This document shows, one piece after another, positions 55,832 to 64,000 of a DNA stretch of 64,000 bases; position 1 is the stretch's first letter, and the number at the start of each line of letters is the position of its first letter. The position numbers and the translations under genes were made by a program. The stretch covers positions 186,001 through 250,000 of the forward strand of contig JAKOGH010000138.1 in the NCBI GenBank assembly GCA_024811115.1, written 5' to 3'. The notes beneath the pieces were generated by a model, which was not told the DNA's origin, did no database searches, and saw nothing but the letters and a program-made list of their open reading frames with translations. The stretch is from Terana coerulea. Taxonomy: Eukaryota; Basidiomycota; Agaricomycetes; Polyporales; Phanerochaetaceae.

Positions 55832-58514
55832 TCAGCGCCTCGAGTCACGGCCATTGTACCGCTCCCTCGACGGCGACCTTGAATACCGCCTCCTCTCCCG
55901 GTGGTCATCCCGATCCCGGCCCTTATCCCTCGCATCGTAATCGCCCCGACGCCTGTCATCATGATCGCTCCTGCCGCCCCTTCCGCCCCTGCCTGCGTCC
56001 CGACGACGAGGGGGACTTTCAGACCGTGAAGGCGAGCGAGCATTGCGCGAGCGTGGAGGTGGCGAAGGTGAACGAGGCGGTGAGCGGTGCCGGCTGCGTT
56101 CTCGGTCCCGACGGTCTGGACTGTACCCCGTCGGTGTGGCGGGGACTCGCGTCGGGACTTGTAGCGGTCGCCAGCTCTGTCGTCCTTAGGGCGTCGAGGA
56201 GAAGGTGAGCGACGGCTGGAGCGGACAGGCGGCGGAGGCGACCGGGAATCATATCGCCCTCGGCCATTGCGCGAAGGCGAACGACGACGAGGGGGTGCTC
56301 GTCTTGAGTCTTCAGACCGAGAGTCGTCAGATTCGGAATCAGAGTCCGAGCCGGAATCCGAGTCAGAGTCACTTGAGTCCGTATCCGAGGAGTCGGAATC
56401 AGATGAAGAGGACTCAGCCTCTAGAGCGCGACGTTGCTCCATGATCAGCCTGGGGGCATTCTATGTAAAGCGGCTCATTAGTAAACATGCCCACAAATAA
56501 AGCGACGAAATGACCGTACCTTAAGATGCTCACGCATGTCTTCCGTGACGGCACCCAAGCCAATACTGGTGAGGTAGTTGATGGCGAACCGAGTATTCTT
56601 CGGGTTGTCGATCGGGAACATGCCGCCGCAACACCGCTGCACTTCATCGTCCTTGAAGCGTTTAGCAATCGTCTTCAAACCCATGGACTCGGTCATCTCG
56701 TTAAGCATAATCTTGACGAAGATACGAGAACTCGAGGTCGTGTCATCTTCTGTGAGCTTGATACACTCCAACACCGCCCATGATACTGAATCCGTGGACA
56801 AGAGGTGGCCGAAAAACCGAGCGATGTTGCGGAGACGGTTGGTCTCATATCGATGGATCGTGTTATAGTAGTTCGCGAACGCGTGCTCAAAGCATTCGTT
56901 CCAAACCCGATTCAACTTGCAGAAACGCTCGCCAACAAGACCGTAAAACGTGGAATAGGACCGTTCTTGGGAGCAACACTCAATGATCATGTTGGCGAGT
57001 TCGATCTGACGGCATTGTAAGGACGGGAGACTGACGAACTTTCTGAACAGCACATACCTCTTGGCCTTCCTTGATCTGTACTTTCAACAGCTTGTGGACA
57101 GCTTCCTCATAATTCAAGGCGTTCATGATGGTCAGGTAGATGATACGGCGAAGGTTAACGAGGTTCGTCTCTGTCCTATCTTCAATGCCTTCCTTGTCCG
57201 CAACGGCTAAAGTCCGTCATGAGCGCATATTTCACACCGATGAACACGAACAAAGCATACCTTCCTCTTCGTCCTCATCTGATGATTCTTCCTCCGACCC
57301 AGACTCGTCTTCGTCCGAGTCGTCGCCCAAGATCTCCGCCTTGATAGCCTTGTAGCGGTCCTCATTCTCCACGTAATTCGCATCGAGCTTGAAGATATTG
57401 AGGCCCTCCTGGATTTGCAGCTCATCCTCCAAAGAGATTTGATGGGTAATCTGCTCTTCCTCCTCCACAAGATCCAGGCCCTCGGGAATGATGGGGTTGT
57501 CTTTGAACTTGTCCTTCCGGACTTGCATGAGAACTTCAATCATGTACTGGACACGGTGGCTGATGGCACCCTCGTTCAACACGGCACGGAACCGCTCGAA
57601 GACAGAAGAGTTCGCCTTGGGGGAGTTCTCCGCAAGGAATGCTCCGACTTCGCGCATGAAGCCGACAGCAATTTCGATGGAGTCATCCGTGGGTCTTTCG
57701 AGCAGTAGAATGAGGATTTGGAGGGCGATGATCTCGTTGGCGACTTGTTGGTTAACGAGATGAGCAATGAAGGTGGTGGTGGAATGGCAGACGATTTTGT
57801 CGTTTCGCTTGAAAGAGCGACGGAATTGGCTGATTAGTCGAGTCACCACGAGCTCTCCAACCTGAGGCAGCTTCGTGTTGATGATTGCCACGAGCGCAGC
57901 AAAGACCGGTGTGAATGGCAAACTGGCTGCTTGCGCCTTCATGACACTTCGGGCAAACAGACCTCGACCGCGAATGAGGTTTTCGGCAAAGAGCTCGGGT
58001 ATGACCATCTTGATGTTTTGAATGTTGACTCGATTGACAATACCGGTGATGGACTTGCGGAGCGCGTCCCAAGAAAGACGTTGGTATTCTGCGCTCGTCT
58101 TGTCCTTCCCGGCCGCCTCCTGGAGAGCACGAAGGCGTGCAGGTGGCATGTAGACCCCTCCCGACCGAGTGCTCGTCAGCTTCGCAAACTCTGCCTGCGC
58201 GTCGAACTCCTTGGCCTTCCCCTTGTCTTCCCCCTTTTCCATCTTCTCCAACTCCATGGCCGCGACACGAGCGGCGAGGGCCTTCTCACGTTCCGCGCGA
58301 CGTTCAGGGTCTACATCGACAACCCTCACATCCACTGGCCGGGTCCTGGGAGGAGGTGACCCAGAGCGGCGCCGAGTATAGGGAGGAGCGTCAGAGTTCT
58401 CTGGTGAAGGAGACCTGTAGGTCAACGTCAGTTGAAATCTTTCTGGCGGATTGAAGCATTGGCGTACCTCTTCCTCTTTTGATATGAAGCGTCGAGGGAC
58501 GCAGTAGGGCTCAT
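55832..58514 (-). CDS. CWC22: Pre-mRNA splicing factor CWC22, RS tail broken by one 1-nt indel
   Basis: Spliceosomal protein that recruits eIF4A3 for exon-junction-complex loading. The start at 58514 ([16 protein letters not shown]) joins over an intron to [18 protein letters not shown]. The MIF4G domain holds [20 protein letters not shown], then [20 protein letters not shown] and [20 protein letters not shown]. An acidic linker ([20 protein letters not shown]) precedes the MA3 domain ([60 protein letters not shown]). The tail is Ser/Asp-rich and then Arg/Ser-rich. At the C4 run 56126-56129 the frame leaves RS sequence; one more G on the minus strand restores [13 protein letters not shown] and a stop at 55832. 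A different start at 58545 would skip the first intron and read atypical sequence. Confidence 0.92.
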
Positions 58515-58810
58515 CGTTGCAGTCGCCATCGCAGTCGGGGTTCAAGACGTAGCGTCCATCTTGGGCGCAGCTTCAGGACGAATATTTACTTTGGGTCAAA
58601 ATGCCAATTTTGGATATTTTATGGCCGACCGTGTCACATTTGCGCAAATCCTGTCTAAACTGGTAGACCGAGGTATTGCCCTCGGATTCGGAAGGCGACA
58701 TAAATCCCGTACTCTTCGCCATGACCGTGATTCTCTACCTTAAACCTGCCTTAAACCCCCATTGAACGACTCCAGAGGCTGGATATAACACTATTATCTG
58801 TCGGATAATT
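58515..58810. promoter_or_regulatory. Shared divergent promoter of CWC22 and LACTB2
   Basis: Only 296 nt separate the two ATGs, which face away from each other, so both promoters must lie here. It contains AT-rich stretches and no obvious TATA box. Confidence 0.5.
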
Positions 58811-59981
58811 ATGGCGGAGACATTCCCTTCCATAACAAGGGTAAGCCCACTTTGTGAGCAAACCTACAGCCGTAATGACCTTCTAATAGATCAGTAAGAA
58901 CGTTGTGAGGGTGCTCGGGCAGGTACAACGACTTCGTAAATACTGCTGGCACCCTGACTGACTGATATGTAGAATGCTGGCAAATTCACTTTAACTGGTA
59001 CGCCAAACTCATGCATGACACGACTAAGCAGGACTTACCAGAGCTTTAGGGACGAACACCTATCTTGTCGGTCAAACGACCCCCTATATATTGGTCGACA
59101 CCGGTGAAGGCAAAGACGCATATATTCCTTATCTCGACAAAGCTCTCGACTACCCGGGCGGTGGCGTAGAGACTCCAGAAATCAGCGACATTATTTTAAC
59201 ACACAAGCACCATGATCACACCAACGGCCTACCGTCAGTCCTCGCGCTGCTACGTCGTCGATGGGAGGCTAGGAGCAATGGAACTCAGACCAAATTTCCT
59301 GCACCTCGCATACACAAACTCCCTCTTATCACGCCCCAGCTGCGACCTGTGCTAGAGTCCCTGCCTCGCGATCTGTTCATCCAGAGCCCCTCTGGGGAGG
59401 TCTTGCACGACCTTCACGAAGGACAAAGCTTTCCGTCACAGCATCTACCTCATCAGATTCGGAACCATCTGCAGATGCATCCGATATGCGACTGAGGTCA
59501 TTCACACTCCTGGGCACACCGACGACTCCCTGTGTCTCTTCCTTCCGGCAGACCGAGCCTTGTTCACCGCAGACACTGTTCTGGGACAGAGTAGCACGGT
59601 GTTTGAAGACCTTGGCCTCTACATGGCTAGTCTTCGCAAGCTGATAACTTACAACGGCGGAGATCAGCAGCGGAAGTACGATACATTGTATCCTGGCCAT
59701 GGACCTACCGTACCACATGACCACGTCGGCATGTACCTGAAGCACAGAGTCGACAGGGAGAATCAGGTCTTGCAAGCTATCAAAACCCGCCACCGAGTGA
59801 CGGCCCGGGTTCCTGGTCGACATGGACACTCGTTCAGAACATCTACGCGCAGTATCCACAGGAGCTTTGGGAGCCCGCTGCGCAAAGCGTCGATCAACAT
59901 CTCAAGAAACTCGAGAGTGAGGGGCGAGTTGAGAAGGTCGCAGGCGAGGAGAGGCATACTCAGTGGAGGTTGATTGTGTGA
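58811..59981 (+). CDS. LACTB2: LACTB2-like metallo-beta-lactamase-fold nuclease, with one 1-nt frame break
   Basis: The animal relative is a mitochondrial single-strand RNA nuclease; the fungal role is inferred. First exons: MAETFPSITR, ISKNVVRVLGQ, NAGKFTLT, then GTNTYLVGQTTPYILVDTG. The metal site is THKHHDHTNG, with a further ligand in HTPGHTDDSLCLFLP and FTADTVLGQ and the late motif YPGHGPTV. A 48-nt intron (about 59431-59470) joins GQSFP to CIRYATEVIHT. After QAIKT the frame is lost at the C3 run 59786-59788. One more C gives a C-terminal helix set with VQNIYAQYPQELWEPAAQSV and LKKLESEGRVEKV, and the stop TGA at 59979-59981. Confidence 0.88.
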
Positions 59982-60106
59982 GGCCTAATTTGTATAGGGT
60001 ATCTGATTCACGGAAACATCGCAGGATGGAATGTACAAGTAGATGTGTAGGATAGAACGATGCGGAGGACTATTGAGGACTTCGCCCCATGCAACAAACG
60101 CAGTCA

Positions 60107-62792
60107 TCATAGGGCGTCGAAGTTTATGTGGTGCGATGCTCTTCTTCGCTCGAGTTCGTCTTCCCGCTAAATATGAGGTGGTAAGCATACGTCGCATTTC
60201 CTCCCCTATTCGAACCAGCTTACCTTCTCATTCAGATGTAGTACAAACACGATGATTGCAAGAATGATCGTTGCAGCGATGACGGTGACTGTAACCCAAA
60301 TAATCCACTCCCCTGGCCTTAGATAAAGCTCTTTCCTCCACATCCCCTCTCGTTCAACCGGTGGAATGATAACAACCTTCGAATTCGGGATCACCCCTTC
60401 CATGTTGATGAAGTGGTTTGGAGAATGCAAGGTTGATCCCACGAAAAGGTTTTCGATATAGTTGTTTGTACGCCCCAGGCCGAAGTAGGAGTACGGCGTA
60501 AGCAAGGACTGGTATGATGTTTGAGGGAGTTGCGCAACTACGTTACCGTTTCAGTGCTGGTACTAAATGCGCTGTAAATATTCGTATGCGACTCACCAGC
60601 CGCGGCAGATCGCCGTCCTGAGGTATCCAATACGGTGTACTTGTACGTTGCGCCTGAATAGCTGACGCCAAATGGCTGCGCAATCGTGGGTTAGTGAAAA
60701 AAGTGTCCGCTAAGGGCGAATGGACTGCCTACATGGTACCATACGCTGCTATTCGGCGCATTGCATAGCCCTGAGCCGCACGCGCCGTTTAGCACTGCCA
60801 TTACTTGTGAGTTTCCTCAGGTCATGAACAATGTGGAGAGCTACACACCGATTGTCTTGAGGAAGAACGCGTCATAGTAGAAATTATTCTGCACGAAGAC
60901 GATGTTCCCTTCCGTCTGACGGCCAGTGCGTTGCACCATGATGTCTAGTGTTCCCTGAGATGAAAGCGATCAGTGTAACTAGCTCCAGTGTATGAGTGAA
61001 CTCACGTCCTCGTCCATGTCCAAGAATGCTACGTTCTTCGCGTCTTTGATCTCGCTCAGGACCTCCGCGCCCTTCCTCAGGACACTCCATCCCAGACGTC
61101 CCTTCCCATTATCCGAACATCCGACAACACCCTTACTGCATGGTGTACTGTACGCCAGCATGGGCGTGCGGTCGCTGTTATAGCTCGAGCCAGCCGTCAC
61201 AATCGCGAGAATATCGGGGAAGCCGTCGTGGTTGGCATCGCCTAGCTTGATGGGAATTGGCAGGGAGGGGGTTACGGACGTGTCAAGGACAAGGAGGGAC
61301 GGAGCTTGGGAGGAAGAGGAGCTAAAGATGGACGAAATCGGTGTGCGCACGAAGTCCTAGAAGCAAGGAGAGTCAAATAGTTTCAGTCGATATCGTGAGG
61401 AAATTGTTAAAGAACTCGGGAAGACATACGGGATTGTCGTCCCCCTGCGCCAAGTTAAACCGGAAGTCTGGATCGGCCGCGCACAAGGCTTCAGGTGGCC
61501 GACATACTCTCCGGCCGTTCTTGATGCCAGGGGTCGTGGATGAAGCGCAGAGCGGTAGCTGCTTGTTGTATGCGATGTTCAGGTAACAATTCAATCCAAT
61601 ACCGGTCGACGAAGAGACAGAGTCACATGTCGTGAAGAGCATGTCAATTGTGCCATCTCGATCTGCAAGGAGGAAAATGTTTATGAGAATTCAGGACCGC
61701 GTCATGCATACAACACTCACCAATGTCTCCGAAAGAGATGGTCTGGAAACCTCTCGGCAGACGGCCCAGTTGCGCCAAAGAGAACCCAGAATCCTTGTTG
61801 TTGACCCATATCTGAAAGTAGTTGTCGCTGCCGTTCTGGCATATGAGGAACAAATCTACCTTAGCGTCAGCACAGTAAATGATAACCAGCCGACGAGCAT
61901 ACCTGCGAGGCAGTCCCCGTTCAAGTCAACTGCGGCGTTGCTGTGCGGGTTGGCCAGGGTGCACTGCGCTCCGTTCATCTTCGGGTCTGTTCTATGCAGT
62001 GACAAATAAATTTAATTGCTGTACTACGTATGCGAACAAGTGGTACGCTACATACAGATTGAACACAGGAGCAGTAGGTTTAGAGGCGTTCCAGACGTTC
62101 TGCCACACCTTGAATGCTCCGTCTGGAGAGCTCGATGGTATGTTCCCGAAGAGGTCGATCTTAAGGTCCCCGTTCATGTCCATTGGGATAGGCTGTGCTT
62201 GCGCAGATGCCGGGGATGAAATTGCGTTCAGGTCTAAGCAATGTGAGTGTCCGGTCGTGTAGCTCCATAATGACCGAGTAAGCTCACCGAAACCACCTTG
62301 AGGCATTCCAACGTATACCTGCAGGGACACTTGGCTGTTGTCCTGGCCCATCACGAGGATGTCTAGTTTCCCGTCCTGAGTGAAATCGCCGGGTACCACG
62401 TTCAAGGACTTTCTGAGGGTGTCGGAAAGAATTTGACTTGACGAAGATATACTCATCTGTTACAAGTGAGACTTTGGAATACGAGTTGCGAGGCGATGTA
62501 CGCACCATGATTCCACAGGTATACAATTAAGGTCTGGCGGTCTTGGCCCACCACAAGCAAGTCAAGACTAACATAATTGAAGGTCGTCAGTTAGAACGCG
62601 AAGCCAAATATTGACGTACAACTGGTCCCCGTTGAAGTCTCCAAACGCAACGACGGTGTCACTGTTGTCTACACCCATCGGCCCGGCCTTCAGCAAGGAG
62701 TTCCCGCTGAAACGTTTTGGAGGAAAGGGCCATATCGCAGTTGTCGTAAAGGTCGTAAGAGATAGAGTGAGAAGTATTAGCCTAGTGATCAT
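60107..62792 (-). CDS. T-cell immunomodulatory protein (TIP/ITFG1) homologue, FG-GAP repeat membrane protein
   Basis: Type I membrane protein with an extracellular or luminal beta-propeller; its fungal function is unknown. The signal peptide MITRLILLTLSLTTFTTTA begins at 62792. FG-GAP-like Asp-rich calcium motifs follow: VVAFGDFNGDQ, VVPGDFTQDGKLDILVMGQD, MDMNGDLKIDLFG, DRDGTIDMLFT, LGDANHDGFPDILAIVT and FLDMDEDG. The late conserved region reads VAQLPQTSYQSLLTPYSYFG, then LGRTNNYIENLFVGS and VIIPPVEREGMWRKELYLRP. A membrane helix follows, WVTVTVIAATIILAIIVFVL. The last exon encodes REDELERRRASHHINFDAL, typical of the family end. There are about fourteen short exons, all in frame. The stop is at 60107-60109. 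Confidence 0.9.
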
Positions 62793-63245
62793 TGTTGTCG
62801 CTCCTTATTCGAACGTTCAGAGGCAGGATGACTGTGAACTACTGTGGCAGCGTTTGGTCGAAGGCCAGCCACGAACGCCTCGGGAGAGTGGGTGGGCCAG
62901 GATAGAGCCAGAATCTAGCCAGAATGTCGGTTTATGTCTGCGGAATAACCTCTACTTCTGTGAGCAATGTGGGCCGCGGGGTACAACCGTATTTGAGGAT
63001 GGTGGTGGTGGTATGCGGATACGGTGGTGGCTTAGGCGTCTGCGCATGGCACAGGCTGCCGTGGCGCGCTCCGCATACAAGTCTTGCATGTTGCACATAA
63101 CATGCGTATCTACTCGCATATCCAGCCTAACGAGCCTTGGCTTTATACCTTATGCATCTTAGAGCGCAGAGTTTGAGGGTAATATTGAGGAAAATGGAAT
63201 AATAACGATACAAAGAGTCCAACAAGTACGACGCTATCTAGCAAC
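62793..63245. other. Intergenic region between the TIP homologue and SF3B4
   Basis: Promoter side of the TIP homologue and 3' flank of SF3B4. It contains a tggtggtggt run near 63000. I see no gene. Confidence 0.5.
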
Positions 63246-64000
63246 TCACATCTGCATGTATACTTGCGGTCCACCAGGAGGGGTGGTGGCGGCATCATCC
63301 CAGGCATCATGCCTTGAGGCGGTACACCTGGCATGCCTTGCGGAGCAAATCCAGGAGGTGGTGGTGGAACAAAGCCGGCAGCGGCAGGGTTAAACACGGG
63401 CATATTGGGCGGTGGTACACCCATGGGTGCCATAGGAGGGCATTTGACCCATGGGCATGCCCATAGGCTGTTGAGTGAATCCAGGAGGAGGCGGGGGAGC
63501 AGCAAGGACGCCAGCAAACTGCCCTTGATATGGGCCCTGGAAGCCAGGAGCGGCAAAGCCCATTGGTGCAGGCGGGGGACGAGCAGAAACTGGCAGAGCG
63601 TTGTTCTTGCGTGCTTGAGCGGCGAGGAGACGTTCTGCAGGAGTGCCGTGGCGTTCGCCCTTGCCATCCTTCTTGAAGGCGTACTGTACACTGATAGCCT
63701 TGTTCATGAGGAACTGGCCGTTCATTGATTCAATGGCAGCATCGGAGGATTCGAAGTCCGTGTAAGAGACGAAGCCATATCCTTTTGATTGACCAGTACC
63801 TGGGTCCCTCGCAATCTATGTACCCAGTGTAAGTTTCGGCGTGTATCGTCTATAAGATGGGGACTGGCCTTTGCGGTTGTAGCCATCACACCGAAAGCAC
63901 TGAAGGTGTCGTAGAGTAGTCGTTCGTCCACGTTTTCATCCAAGTTTCCAATGAATAGATTCGCGCCAACGTCCAGTTGCTTCTTGTCCGAGGAAGCCTA
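63246..64000 (-). CDS. SF3B4: Splicing factor 3b subunit 4 (SF3B4/Hsh49), C-terminal part with two 1-nt frame breaks
   Basis: U2 snRNP protein with two RRMs; the start and RRM1 lie beyond the right edge. RRM2 begins [20 protein letters not shown] and continues [12 protein letters not shown], with an intron before [20 protein letters not shown]. The conserved [20 protein letters not shown] then [13 protein letters not shown] precedes a Pro/Met/Gly-rich tail. In the tail the frame shifts twice. The GGG run 63438-63440 seems to have one base too many ([14 protein letters not shown] when removed). The G4 run 63280-63283 seems one base short, giving an end GGPQVYMQM when added. The stop is then at 63246-63248. 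Confidence 0.9.

Noticed and set aside
59425..59500. Early stop in the LACTB2-like gene after HPICD
   Set aside because: A 48-nt intron removes it and joins GQSFP to CIRYATEVIHT.

Overview
The window reads as nuclear DNA of a filamentous basidiomycete, most likely an agaricomycete and possibly a polypore. Genes are compact and split by many introns of about 45-60 nt with GT-AG ends. Several products are fungus-specific or typically fungal: eEF3, an Adp1-type ABCG transporter, a Zn2Cys6 regulator, a GPI-anchored CE4 chitin deacetylase and a fungal spartin-like senescence-domain protein. The species assignment is inferred from gene content only.

Layout. 1-13.5 kb holds the end of a P-type (IIC-like) cation ATPase, an MCP1-like mitochondrial membrane protein, chitin deacetylase, OST48/Wbp1, a poorly understood gene, COX17, an ariadne-type RBR ubiquitin ligase and EMC4. 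14-18.4 kb is a complete Argonaute. 19-29.4 kb carries a senescence-domain protein, eEF3 and the V-ATPase a subunit, all on the minus strand, with a diverged tandem repeat between eEF3 and the V-ATPase gene. 29.7-32 kb is a decayed copy of a truncated cullin plus the tail of a membrane-protein gene. The better-preserved copies lie at 47.6-50.6 kb on the other strand. 32.3-39.5 kb holds an M50B-like peptidase, the ABCG transporter and adenylate kinase. 39.5-47.6 kb is gene-poor apart from a Zn2Cys6 regulator. 51-64 kb holds Rab11, a conserved fungal protein of unknown function, the splicing factor CWC22, a LACTB2-like nuclease, a T-cell-immunomodulatory-protein homologue and the 3' part of SF3B4.

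Most of the genes are housekeeping: the secretory pathway (OST48, EMC4, Rab11, V-ATPase), translation (eEF3), splicing (CWC22, SF3B4), respiration (COX17, MCP1) and energy (adenylate kinase). There is no single gene cluster, and I see no convincing new multi-gene system.

The most notable signals are: (1) 8-nt microexons that carry active-site residues in Argonaute and in chitin deacetylase, and a run of 13-, 25- and 22-nt exons around the HExxH site of the M50B-like gene; (2) a duplicated, truncated cullin linked to a membrane-protein gene, with gene order swapped between copies; (3) ten single-base length changes in short homopolymer runs within six conserved genes, which point to consensus errors in the assembly more than to gene decay; (4) a near-identical 27-nt element about 210-260 nt downstream of two unrelated genes. 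All splice structures were worked out by eye from reading frame, splice sites and family knowledge.
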